A stretch of DNA of 34,037 nt from the NCBI GenBank assembly GCA_021820845.1, contig JAKADC010000007.1:165300-199336 (forward strand). Direction: 5' to 3'. Source of the stretch: Pseudomonadota bacterium (GTDB lineage Bacteria > Pseudomonadota > Gammaproteobacteria > Burkholderiales > Thiobacillaceae). Below the pieces are notes generated by a model that ran no database searches, was not told the origin of the DNA, and worked only from the letters and a program-made list of their open reading frames with translations. The position numbers and the translations under genes are program-made. This document shows positions 15,378 to 23,576 of the stretch, piece after piece (position 1 is the stretch's first letter; each line of letters starts with the position of its first letter).

Positions 15378-16719
15378 GGCGCTTCCATAGCGTGGTGCGC
15401 GACATGCCGAGCCGGCGCGCCGCCTCGGCCTTGTTCCCGCCCGCTTCGGCCAGGATGCGGGAAATGACCTCCGCTTCGCTCTGCGTCTGGCGGACCGGGC
15501 GATAGTAGGGGCGGACGAGTGGACCGGCATCCGTCGCGGCCGCGGCCGCGGCGCGCGCGCTCCCCTCGATTTCGGGAGGCAGGTGTGCCGGCAGGATCTC
15601 CGGCCCGTCGGCATGGACGAGCGCATATTCCAGCGCGTTGAATAGCTGCCGGATATTGCCGGGCCAGTCGTAGGCTTCGAGCGCAAGCAGGGCGCTGTGG
15701 GAAAGGCGAGCGGTGTCCCGCTTGTAGCGCTTGGTCAGGTCGCCGAGCAGTTTGTTGGCGAGCATCGCAATGTCCTCCTTGCGTTCGCGCAGCGGCGGGA
15801 CGTGCAGGGGCAGGACGCGCAGGCGGTAATAGAGGTCTTCGCGGAACTCGCCCCGCTCGACCATTCCCGTCAGATCGCGGTGCGTGGCGGCGATCACGCG
15901 GACATTGACCGGGCGGGCGTGATTCTCGCCCAGGCGCACCACTTCGCGTTCCTGCAGCACGCGCAGCAGTTTCACCTGGGTGGCGAGCGGGATTTCCCCG
16001 ATTTCGTCGAGCAGCAGGGTTCCGCCATCCGCCGCCTCGAAGCGGCCGATCCGCGCAACGTTCGCGCCGGTGAATGCGCCCTTGCTGTACCCGAACAGTT
16101 CCGACTCCAGAAGATTTTCCGGAAGCGCGGCGCAGTGCACCGGGACGTAGGGGCCCTTGGCGCGCTCGGAGTTGTCGTGCAGCGCCTTGGCGACCAGCTC
16201 CTTGCCGGTCCCGCTTTCGCCGGTCAGGAGGACGCTGGCATCGCTCTGCGCCGCGCGGAGGATTTGCGAGTACAGCTTCTGGATGGCCGGGCTGTGCCCC
16301 ACCATGCTGCCGAGCTGAAGACGCTCGGCGACGTCCTGTTCCAGCTCGGCCTCGCGCGAGCGATCGCGCAGGATGATCGCGCAGGCTACCGGCAGATTGT
16401 CGGTCGCCGGCAGCAGTCGGGCCCACATCCGCAGGGGAATCGACGTGTTATCGGGCCGCTGGAGAACGATGTCCTGAATGATGTCGTTGGCCCGGCTGCC
16501 CTGCGTCAGCGTGCATTTCCCCCGCAGTTGGCACGATTGCGCGCATTTCGTGCCCTGGAAAATGGCGGGGCACAGCAGATCCACGAGACTTTCGCCTTCG
16601 CGGCCGGTCATCTGCGCGGCTGCGCGATTGGCCGCGAGCACCTTCCGGTTCTTGTCCAGGAAGAGCACCCCCTCTTCCAGACTGTCCAGAAAGAGATTCA
16701 GCATCGCGATCGTCAACAT
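15358..16719 (-). CDS. Sigma-54-dependent transcriptional activator with Cys-rich PAS domain
   Basis: Enhancer-binding protein of 453 aa. The N-terminal PAS domain (about 8-118) contains four cysteines (Cys50, Cys59, Cys63, Cys69) in the stretch LLCPAIF / [15 protein letters not shown], spaced for an iron-sulphur or other redox-sensitive site. The AAA+ domain (about 138-370) has Walker A GESGTGKE (167-174), the sigma-54-contacting GAFTGA loop (214-219) and Walker [13 protein letters not shown]. The Fis-type helix-turn-helix is [21 protein letters not shown] (429-449). It is not NorR: it has a PAS rather than the GAF domain with its iron site. There is no Shine-Dalgarno before the ATG at 16719, and the leader is very short. 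An alternative ATG is at 16704. An NsrR-like operator overlaps its promoter. A target is not proven; the sigma-54 promoter at 6696 is the only one I found in the window. Confidence 0.92.
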   Translation of the reverse strand: MLTIAMLNLFLDSLEEGVLFLDKNRKVLAANRAAAQMTGREGESLVDLLCPAIFQGTKCAQSCQLRGKCTLTQGSRANDIIQDIVLQRPDNTSIPLRMWARLLPATDNLPVACAIILRDRSREAELEQDVAERLQLGSMVGHSPAIQKLYSQILRAAQSDASVLLTGESGTGKELVAKALHDNSERAKGPYVPVHCAALPENLLESELFGYSKGAFTGANVARIGRFEAADGGTLLLDEIGEIPLATQVKLLRVLQEREVVRLGENHARPVNVRVIAATHRDLTGMVERGEFREDLYYRLRVLPLHVPPLRERKEDIAMLANKLLGDLTKRYKRDTARLSHSALLALEAYDWPGNIRQLFNALEYALVHADGPEILPAHLPPEIEGSARAAAAAATDAGPLVRPYYRPVRQTQSEAEVISRILAEAGGNKAEAARRLGMSRTTLWKRLKQAER

Positions 16720-16725
16720 GGTTAT

Positions 16726-16748
16726 TAGATGTATTTTAAATAAATGTT
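16726..16748. promoter_or_regulatory. NsrR-like (nitric oxide-responsive) operator in front of the activator gene
   Basis: Half-sites TAGATGTATTT and AAATAAATGTT are separated by one T. Against the E. coli NsrR consensus (AAGATGYATTT, one base, AAATRCATCTT) 19 of the 22 defined positions match. The site ends 7 bp before the ATG. A minus-strand promoter with -35-like TCGACG (16757-16762), an 18-bp spacer and -10-like TAAAAT (16733-16738) overlaps it, so bound NsrR would block transcription. The stretch is strikingly AT-rich for this GC-rich DNA. Confidence 0.65.
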
Positions 16749-16864
16749 AAAGATAACGTCGACCGGCAGCCGATACAACCCGGCGGGCGTCATGGGAGGC
16801 GCCGGAAAGGCGGGGCGTCGGCGCGTGCCGGTGAAGGTGCTTCAGGTCGCCGGGCGGGCGGCGT

Positions 16865-17776
16865 TCAGGGGTGGGAGGTTTCGACCAGGTGCAATGTCCG
16901 GGTGACCGCGAGCCAGGCGCCGAGCCATCCGAACAAGGTGGCGAGCCCGAGCACCGCGGCGATGTCGAGCGCGGCGGGCGGCATCAGATGGAAGCTCGAT
17001 CCATACAGGTTCGCCAGGTGCGCGATGGGGGCTTCGAGGATGGTGCCGGCGACGGCGAGCACGCCGCCCGCGGCGAGTCCGCCGAACAGCCCCTGCAGCG
17101 CGCCCAGGTAGAGGAACGGGCGGCGGATGTGGCGGTCGGTGGCGCCGATCAGCCGGCTGACGTGGATTTCGTCGCGCCGGGCCAGGACCTGGGCGCGGAT
17201 GGCGTTGCCCGAGATGGCGATCAGCGCGATGCCGAACAGTCCGGCGAGCAGCCATGCCACGGTGCGACCGATGTCGAGCGCGGCCTGCAGCCGCTCCGCC
17301 CATTGGCTGTCGAGATGCGTCTCGGCCACCCCCGGCAATTTGCCCAGGCCGTCGGCGAGCCGCACCAGGGCGTCGCGCGACGCGTCCCGCGGCCGCACGA
17401 TCCAGGCGTCCGGCAGGGGGTTTTCCGTCAGGCCCGCCATGACGTCGGTCAGGTCCTGCGATGCGCTCAGCTTGGCGAGCGCCTCGTCCCGAGGCACGAA
17501 GCGGGCTTTCGCGACGTCGGGTTGCCCGAGCCGCGCGGCGATGGCCTGCTTCTGTTCGGCGGATGCGCCGGCGTCGAGAAACAGGCTGATTTCCGGCTGC
17601 GCCGGCAGATCGCCCGCCACCCGGCTGACGTTCGCCAAGCCGAGGTACAACCCGCTCGGCAGGCTGATCGCGACGCCCATGGCCAGCGCGGTCAGAAGCG
17701 TTGTGAGCGCCTGGACGCGCAGCCGGCGCAGCGCGGCGCCCAGCGCATGCTTGTGGTGACGCAGCCAGCCGATCAT
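16865..17776 (-). CDS. ftsX: Cell division protein FtsX
   Basis: Membrane partner of the FtsE ATPase, controlling septal peptidoglycan hydrolases, 303 aa. The N-terminal cytoplasmic segment MIGWLRHHKHALGAALRRL precedes TM1 (LTTLLTALAMGVAISLPSGLYL). A periplasmic domain of about 120 residues (ISLFLDAGASAEQK onward) follows. Three more transmembrane helices (AWLLAGLFGIALIAISGNAIRA, LGALQGLFGGLAAGGVLAV and AVLGLATLFGWLGAWLA) complete the fold. The length is normal. It overlaps ftsE by 4 bp (17773-17776) and is last in the ftsY-ftsE-ftsX operon. Confidence 0.95.
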   Translation of the reverse strand: MIGWLRHHKHALGAALRRLRVQALTTLLTALAMGVAISLPSGLYLGLANVSRVAGDLPAQPEISLFLDAGASAEQKQAIAARLGQPDVAKARFVPRDEALAKLSASQDLTDVMAGLTENPLPDAWIVRPRDASRDALVRLADGLGKLPGVAETHLDSQWAERLQAALDIGRTVAWLLAGLFGIALIAISGNAIRAQVLARRDEIHVSRLIGATDRHIRRPFLYLGALQGLFGGLAAGGVLAVAGTILEAPIAHLANLYGSSFHLMPPAALDIAAVLGLATLFGWLGAWLAVTRTLHLVETSHP

Positions 17777-18435
17777 GCCGCCGCCTCGCCGATCCTACCG
17801 TGATCGAGCTGCAGCGTGCGCCCGCCCAGCGCGGTGATGGCGCGCTCGTCGTGGGTGGCGATCACCAGCGTGGTGCCGACCTGATGGAAATCGCGGAACA
17901 TGGCCATGATGTCGGCGGCATAGCCCGCATCGAGGTTGCCGGTTGGCTCGTCGGCGAGCAGCAGGGCGGGGCGCCCCACCAGCGCGCGGGCGATGCACAG
18001 GCGCTGCTGCTCGCCGCCCGACAGGCTGATGGGATTCGCTTTCTCGCGGTTGAGCAGGCCGACCTTGTCGATCACGGCGCGGGCGCGCTTCAGCGCCTCG
18101 CGGCGGTCGAAGCCGGCGATGTCGAGCGGCAGCACCACGTTGTCGATCACGTTGCGGTCGAACAGCAGCTTGTGGTCCTGGAAGACGAGGCCGATGTTGC
18201 GCCGCAGATACGGCACCGCCCGGCGCGAGAGGCGGCTGATGTTCTGGCCGTTGACTGACACCACCCCGCTGGTGGGGCGTTCGATCGCGGCGATGAGGTT
18301 CAGCAGCGTGCTCTTGCCGGCGCCCGAATGGCCCGTGAGAAAGACCAGCTCGCCTTTCTCGATGACGAGGCTCACGCCGGACAGCGCTTCGTGCCCCCCG
18401 GGATAGCGTTTGGTGACCTGGCTGAAGCTGATCAT
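17773..18435 (-). CDS. ftsE: Cell division ATP-binding protein FtsE
   Basis: ABC-type ATPase of 220 aa that works with FtsX at the division site. Walker A is GHSGAGKSTLLNL (about 35-47), the Q-loop region is NIGLVFQDHKLL, the signature LSGGEQQRLCIARAL, Walker B LLLADEPTGNLD, and the H-loop IATHDE. These are all intact. It overlaps ftsX and ftsY by 4 bp each, so the three genes are translationally coupled. Confidence 0.96.
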   Translation of the reverse strand: MISFSQVTKRYPGGHEALSGVSLVIEKGELVFLTGHSGAGKSTLLNLIAAIERPTSGVVSVNGQNISRLSRRAVPYLRRNIGLVFQDHKLLFDRNVIDNVVLPLDIAGFDRREALKRARAVIDKVGLLNREKANPISLSGGEQQRLCIARALVGRPALLLADEPTGNLDAGYAADIMAMFRDFHQVGTTLVIATHDERAITALGGRTLQLDHGRIGEAAA

Positions 18436-19466
18436 GCGGCGAACACCGCTTCGACGAATTCGCGCGCGTCGAAGGGACGCAGGTCGTCGACGGTCTCGCC
18501 GACGCCGATGTAGCGCACCGGGATCGGCCGCGGCCGTTCCGAACAGGCATGGGCGATGGCGGCGATCGCGCCGCCCTTGGCGGTTCCGTCGAGCTTGGTC
18601 AGTGCCAGGCCCGTCACGCCGAGCGCATCGTCGAAGGCCTTGACCTGGGCGACTGCGTTCTGGCCCGTGTTGGCGTCGAGCACCAGCAGCACCTCGTGCG
18701 GCGCGCCGGGGGCCGCCTTCTCGATCACGCGCTTGACCTTCTTGATCTCTTCCATGAGATGCAGCTGCGTCGGCAGGCGGCCGGCGGTGTCGGCCAGCAC
18801 GACGTCGATGTTGCGTGCGCGCGCGGCCTGGATCGCGTCGAAGATCACCGCGGCCGAGTCGCCCTTTTCCTGGCTCACCACCGTGACGTTGTTGCGCTCA
18901 CCCCAGACCTGCAACTGTTCGCGTGCCGCGGCCCGGAAAGTGTCGCCCGCCGCCAGCAGGACCGACAGGCCCTGCGCCTGGTACAGCTTGGCGAGCTTGC
19001 CGATCGTGGTGGTCTTGCCGGCGCCGTTCACGCCGGCAAGCATGAGGATGAAGGGCTTGTGCGGCGTGACGTCGAGCGGCGCCTGCAGCGGCGTCAGCAG
19101 GTCGAGCAGGGCGTCCTTCAGCGCGGCCTGCAGGTCGGAGGCCTCGGTGAGCTTCTCGCGGCGCACTTTCTTCTGCAGCGTCTCGAGCAGCGCGTGGGTC
19201 GCGTCGACGCCGACGTCGGCGGTGATCAGGATCGTCTCGAGTTCCTCGAACAGCTCGGCGTCGATCTTGCGGCCGACGCCGAACAGGCCGGCGAGCTGGC
19301 CCCCCAGCTTGTCGCGCGTCTTGGCGAGTCCCTGCTTCAGCCGCTGCGCCCAGCCCGGACGCGCGCCGGCGGGTTGGGGCGTGGCGGGCTGGGGCGCGGC
19401 GGCTTCGGCCTGCGCGTCGGGGGCCGCCGGCTCGGCGGGCGTTTTGGACTTGAAGAAACTAAACAC
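18432..19466 (-). CDS. ftsY: Signal recognition particle receptor FtsY
   Basis: SRP-receptor GTPase that docks ribosome-SRP complexes at the membrane, about 344 aa. An acidic Ala/Pro-rich A region (about 10-35) precedes the N domain (RLKQGLAKTRDKLGGQLAGLF). The G domain has G1 GVNGAGKTTTIGKLA, the DTFRAAAREQL motif, G3 DTAGRLPTQ and G4 TKLDGTAKGG. The end is DDLRPFDAREFVEAVF. The start is uncertain: GTG at 19466 gives the usual MFSFFK beginning, and a TTG two codons upstream (19472) is also possible. Neither has a clear ribosome-binding site. It is the first gene of ftsY-ftsE-ftsX and is divergent from the M16 peptidase gene. Confidence 0.95.
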   Translation of the reverse strand: MFSFFKSKTPAEPAAPDAQAEAAAPQPATPQPAGARPGWAQRLKQGLAKTRDKLGGQLAGLFGVGRKIDAELFEELETILITADVGVDATHALLETLQKKVRREKLTEASDLQAALKDALLDLLTPLQAPLDVTPHKPFILMLAGVNGAGKTTTIGKLAKLYQAQGLSVLLAAGDTFRAAAREQLQVWGERNNVTVVSQEKGDSAAVIFDAIQAARARNIDVVLADTAGRLPTQLHLMEEIKKVKRVIEKAAPGAPHEVLLVLDANTGQNAVAQVKAFDDALGVTGLALTKLDGTAKGGAIAAIAHACSERPRPIPVRYIGVGETVDDLRPFDAREFVEAVFAA

Positions 19467-19507
19467 GGACAAAGGGTGTCAGCACAGCTGTTTGACGGAC
19501 GCCTAAT

Positions 19508-19537
19508 CTTATCATTCGGCTACCGCTTATCATTCGG
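19508..19537. repeat. Tandem 12-bp direct repeat between divergent ftsY and M16 genes
   Basis: CTTATCATTCGG occurs at 19508-19519 and again at 19526-19537, an 18-bp period. It sits 24 bp before the M16 gene's ATG and 41 bp upstream of ftsY, so it could be a duplicated regulator site, or a small local duplication. Confidence 0.55.
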
Positions 19538-19561
19538 ACTCAATTCAAGCGAGGTGAAAAC

Positions 19562-20923
19562 ATGCTCGGCATGCGGGGAATGCTGCTGGCGCTGCTGGTG
19601 ATCGGCAGCGCGCACGCGGCAGTGACGGACGTCACGCTGGACAACGGCATGCGGGTGATCGTGAAGGAAGATCATCGGGCGCCGGTGATGGTGTCGCAGG
19701 TGTGGTATCGCGCCGGATCGATCGACGAATTCAACGGCACCACGGGCGTCGCGCACGTGCTGGAGCATTTGATGTTCCGGGGGACGAAGACCGTGCCGCC
19801 GGGCGAGTTCTCCAAGCGCATCGCCGCCGCCGGCGGCCGCGAGAACGCTTTCACCGACCGCGATCACACGGCGTATTTCCAGCAGATGCAGAAGGACCGG
19901 CTGGAACTGGCGATGCAGCTGGAATCGGACCGCATGGCCAATCTCGTCATCCGCGACGACCTCTTCGCCAAGGAAATGCAGGTGGTGATGGAGGAGCGCC
20001 GCCTGCGCACCGACGACCAGCCGCAGTCGGTCGTCTACGAGCACCTGATGGCGGCGGCCTTCCAGGAGAGTCCCTACCGCCGTCCCGTCATCGGCTGGAT
20101 GGACGACCTCCAGCACCTGACCGCGCAGGACGCGCGCGACTGGTATGCGCGCTGGTACGTGCCCAACAATGCGACGCTCGTGGTGGCCGGCGACGTGAAG
20201 GCGGACGACGTGATCGCGCTCGCCAAACGCTATTTCGGGGCGATTCCCCGGCGCGCCTTGCCGGTGCGCAAGCCGCAGGACGAACCCGCCCAGATCGGCG
20301 AGAAGCGCATCGTGGTCAAGGCGCCGGCGAAGGTGCCCTATCTGCTGATGGCCTGGCACGCGCCGGTGCTCCGCGACTGGCAGAAGGACACGGCGCCCTA
20401 TGCGCTGGAGATTCTCGCCGGCGTGCTGTCCGGCAACGATTCGGCCCGGCTGCAGCAGTCGCTCGTCAAGACGCAGCAGGTCGCGGTGAGCGCGAGCGCC
20501 GGCTACGACGACGTGTCGCGCGGACCGGGCATGTTCATGATCGACGCGACGCCGGCGCCGGGCAAATCCGTGGACGCGGTCGAAAAAGCCATACGCGACC
20601 AGGTCGAACGGCTGCAGCGCGATGGCATCAGCGAGGCGGAGCTCGCGCGGGTGAAGGCGCAGGTCATCGCGTCCGACGTCTACCGGCGCGATTCGCTGTT
20701 CTACCAGGCGATGCTGCTGGGCACCTACGCGACCGCCGGACTGCCGCCCGAGGCGCTCGCGCACCGGGTCGACAAGCTGCGGGCGGTCACCGCGCGGGAC
20801 GTGCAGGCCGCGGCGAAGCAATGGCTGCAGGATGACGAACTGAGCGTGGGCGTGCTCGACCCGCAACCCCTGAAACCCCAGCCGCACCGCGCGCCGGTGC
20901 CCGGAGTACGTCATGACAATTAA
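19562..20923 (+). CDS. M16 family zinc metallopeptidase, catalytic subunit
   Basis: Exported pitrilysin/PqqL-like protease of 453 aa with a short signal peptide (MLGMRGMLLALLVIGSAHA). The inverted zinc motif HxxEH is His65-Val-Leu-Glu68-His69, and the third zinc ligand Glu145 (VVMEERR) is exactly 76 residues further, as in the family. The two M16 halves cover about 22-230 and 231-440. GAGGTG at 19550-19555 supports the start. It overlaps the next gene by 11 bp, which encodes a motif-less relative, so the two probably form a heterodimer as in other M16B pairs. The substrates are unknown. Confidence 0.92.
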   Translation: MLGMRGMLLALLVIGSAHAAVTDVTLDNGMRVIVKEDHRAPVMVSQVWYRAGSIDEFNGTTGVAHVLEHLMFRGTKTVPPGEFSKRIAAAGGRENAFTDRDHTAYFQQMQKDRLELAMQLESDRMANLVIRDDLFAKEMQVVMEERRLRTDDQPQSVVYEHLMAAAFQESPYRRPVIGWMDDLQHLTAQDARDWYARWYVPNNATLVVAGDVKADDVIALAKRYFGAIPRRALPVRKPQDEPAQIGEKRIVVKAPAKVPYLLMAWHAPVLRDWQKDTAPYALEILAGVLSGNDSARLQQSLVKTQQVAVSASAGYDDVSRGPGMFMIDATPAPGKSVDAVEKAIRDQVERLQRDGISEAELARVKAQVIASDVYRRDSLFYQAMLLGTYATAGLPPEALAHRVDKLRAVTARDVQAAAKQWLQDDELSVGVLDPQPLKPQPHRAPVPGVRHDN

Positions 20924-22220
20924 GGCCTTCTGTGCCGTGCTGCTGCTGAGCCTGCCCTTTTCGGCGCAGGCCGCGCTGGTTCTCCAGCACTGGAAAACGC
21001 CGCAGGGCGCGCGGGTGATCTTCGTCGAAAGCCACGAGTTGCCCATCCTCGACGTCTCGGTCGACTTCGCCGCGGGCAGCGCCCGCGACCCCGCCGGCCA
21101 GGCGGGTCTCGCGCAACTGACGCACATTCTTCTCGACCAGGGCGCCGGCGGGCTTTCCGACACCGCGATCGCGCATCGCCTGGCCGACGTCGGGGCGGAA
21201 CTGGGTGGCACGTTCGACCGCGACCGCGCGGGCGTCACCCTGCGCACGCTGGCGTCAGCGTCCGAAAAGAACGCGGCGCTCGACATCCTGGCCCGCGTGC
21301 TGCAGAAACCCGATTTCCCGCAGGCCGTCGTCACGCGCGAAAAACAGCGCCTGATTGCGAGCATCCGCGAGGCGGAGGCCGATCCGGCCACCGTCGCCGG
21401 CAAGGCGTTCTATCGTGCGCTGTACGGCACGCATCCCTACGCACACGACGAGGCGGGCGAACCCGACGAGATCGAGCGCCTGACCCGCAAGGACTTGCAG
21501 GGCTTCTACCGTGCGCACTACAGCGCGCCCAATGCGGTGATTTCGCTGATCGGCGACATCTCGCGGCCGGAGGCCGAGGCCATCGCCGCGCGCCTCGCAG
21601 GCGGCCTCTCCAGCGCGCCCGCGGCGCCGGCGTTGCCGAAGCCCGCGCCTGCGCCGGCAAGCGAGCAGCGCATCGCGTTTCCTTCCACGCAAAGCCATGT
21701 GCTGGTTGGCGCGGTGGGCGTGGCGCGCAGCGATCCTGATTTCTTCGCACTCTTCGTGGGCAACTACGCGCTGGGCGGCGGCGGCTTCGATTCGCGGCTG
21801 ATGCACGAGGTGCGCGACAAGCGCGGCTATGCCTACAGCGCGTACAGCTATTTCTTCCCGATGATGGAAGCGGGACCGTTCCAGCTCGGCCTGCAGACCA
21901 AGCTGGCGCAGACCGACGACGCGCTCAAGGTGGCGCAGGCCACGCTGCGGCAGTTCATCGCCGAAGGCCCGACCGAGGCGGAGTTGAAGCAGGCCAAGGA
22001 CAATCTCACCGGCGGCTTTCCGCTGCGCATCGACAGCAACAAGAAGATCCTCGAATACCTGTCGCTGATCGGCTTCTACCATCTGCCGCTGGATTACCTC
22101 GACACCTGGGTCGACAAGGTCAACGCGGTCGACGTCGCGGCGGTGAAGCGGGCGTTTGCGCACCACATCGACCCGGACAAGCTGGTGACCGTGGTCGTGG
22201 GCGGCGCCGGTGCCCGTTAA
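20913..22220 (+). CDS. M16 family peptidase-like protein, non-catalytic subunit
   Basis: Partner of the preceding protease, 435 aa, signal peptide MTIKAFCAVLLLSLPFSAQA. At the position of the zinc motif it reads THILLDQG (around 70-77), so the HxxEH residues are lost and no zinc can bind. The C-terminal half keeps the substrate-contacting Arg/Tyr segment RDKRGYAYSAYSYF, the element that complements the active subunit in heterodimeric M16B enzymes. It also has the LTGGFPLRIDSNKKILEYL stretch typical of this branch. It overlaps both neighbours by 11 bp. Confidence 0.92.
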   Translation: MTIKAFCAVLLLSLPFSAQAALVLQHWKTPQGARVIFVESHELPILDVSVDFAAGSARDPAGQAGLAQLTHILLDQGAGGLSDTAIAHRLADVGAELGGTFDRDRAGVTLRTLASASEKNAALDILARVLQKPDFPQAVVTREKQRLIASIREAEADPATVAGKAFYRALYGTHPYAHDEAGEPDEIERLTRKDLQGFYRAHYSAPNAVISLIGDISRPEAEAIAARLAGGLSSAPAAPALPKPAPAPASEQRIAFPSTQSHVLVGAVGVARSDPDFFALFVGNYALGGGGFDSRLMHEVRDKRGYAYSAYSYFFPMMEAGPFQLGLQTKLAQTDDALKVAQATLRQFIAEGPTEAELKQAKDNLTGGFPLRIDSNKKILEYLSLIGFYHLPLDYLDTWVDKVNAVDVAAVKRAFAHHIDPDKLVTVVVGGAGAR

Positions 22221-22815
22221 GCGGGCGGCGTCCCCGCGGGCAGCGTCCTCGCCCGGAGCACCCGGCAGGGCGCGGGGCGCGGCCAACCGGGTGCGCATCG
22301 TCGGCGGACGCTATCGCCGCCGCCTGCTCGACTTTCCCGACGGGGCAGGCTTGCGCCCGACGCCCGACCGCGTGCGCGAAACGCTGTTCAACTGGCTGGG
22401 CCAGGATCTGCCAGGCTGGACGTGCCTCGACCTGTTCGCCGGCAGCGGCGCGCTCGGTTTCGAGGCGGCCTCGCGCGGCGCGGGGCGGGTCGTCATGATC
22501 GAGCGCGATCCCAAGGCGGCCGGCGCGCTGGAGAAGAATCGCGCGGCGCTCGGGGCGGACGAGGTCGACATCCAGCGCGCCGACGCGCTCGCCTGGCTGG
22601 CGAACAACCGCGAGACCTTCGACCTGGTCTTCGTCGATCCGCCGTTCGACAGCGGCCTCGCCGAAGCGGTGATGGCCGGCCTGGCGCGCCATCTCAAGCC
22701 CGGCGGCTACGCCTACGTCGAAGCGGGGGCCGAGGTGGCGGCGCCCGACGGGTTTATCATGCATCGCAGCGGGCGCGCGGGGCGTTCGCATTTTGCGCTG
22801 CTGATCAAGGAATAA
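22210..22815 (+). CDS. rsmD: 16S rRNA m2G966 methyltransferase RsmD
   Basis: SAM-dependent enzyme that methylates G966 of 16S rRNA in the small ribosomal subunit, 201 aa. It has a basic N-terminal tail (MPVKRAASPRAASSPG), then the family start VRIVGGRYRRRLLDFPD. The SAM-binding motif is CLDLFAGSGALGFEAASRGA and the catalytic motif DPPF is in LVFVDPPFDSGL. The start is GTG at 22210, which overlaps the upstream stop by 11 bp. The first 25 residues could be overcalled, since no clear start lies nearer the domain. The coaD gene follows at 6 bp, the usual rsmD-coaD order. Confidence 0.94.
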   Translation: MPVKRAASPRAASSPGAPGRARGAANRVRIVGGRYRRRLLDFPDGAGLRPTPDRVRETLFNWLGQDLPGWTCLDLFAGSGALGFEAASRGAGRVVMIERDPKAAGALEKNRAALGADEVDIQRADALAWLANNRETFDLVFVDPPFDSGLAEAVMAGLARHLKPGGYAYVEAGAEVAAPDGFIMHRSGRAGRSHFALLIKE

Positions 22816-22821
22816 ACGACC

Positions 22822-23304
22822 ATGCTGACCGCTGTCTATCCCGGCACGTTCGACCCCATCACGCGCGGCCACGAAGATCTGGTGCGGCGCGCGGTGCGGC
22901 TGTTCGACCGCGTCGTCGTCGCCGTGGCCGAAGCGCGCAACAAGCGGCCGTTCTTCAGCATTGACGAACGCGTGGCGATGGCGCGCGACGTCCTGGCCGA
23001 CGTGCCGCACGTGCGGGTGGAGGGGTTCTCCGGCCTGCTGATCGACTTCGTCGCCCAGCAGGGCGCGATCGCGGTGCTGCGGGGACTGCGCGCGGCGTCC
23101 GACTTCGAATACGAATTCCAGCTCGCGGGGATGAACCGCAACCTCAAGCCCGACATCGAAACGCTGTTCCTGACGCCCTCGGATCAGTACATGTTCATCT
23201 CGGCGAGCATGATCCGCGAGATCGCCCAACTGGGCGGCGACGTGACGCCCTTCGTCCACCCATTGGTGGCGCAGCGATTAAGTGAGAAAATAAGAAAAAG
23301 CTGA
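22822..23304 (+). CDS. coaD: Phosphopantetheine adenylyltransferase CoaD
   Basis: Fourth step of coenzyme A synthesis: transfers AMP from ATP to 4'-phosphopantetheine to form dephospho-CoA. At 160 aa it has normal length. The nucleotidyl-transferase motif is [15 protein letters not shown] (T/HxGH), with [20 protein letters not shown] and the C-terminal [16 protein letters not shown] loop. It is between rsmD (6 bp) and the ferredoxin gene (18 bp), probably one operon. Confidence 0.97.
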   Translation: MLTAVYPGTFDPITRGHEDLVRRAVRLFDRVVVAVAEARNKRPFFSIDERVAMARDVLADVPHVRVEGFSGLLIDFVAQQGAIAVLRGLRAASDFEYEFQLAGMNRNLKPDIETLFLTPSDQYMFISASMIREIAQLGGDVTPFVHPLVAQRLSEKIRKS

Positions 23305-23574
<270 letters not shown>

Positions 23575-23576
23575 AC

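Noticed and set aside
15358..16719. Calling the activator NorR
   Set aside because: It has a Cys-rich PAS domain rather than the NorR GAF domain, and no norVW-like genes or paired GTNNAC-type sites are nearby.
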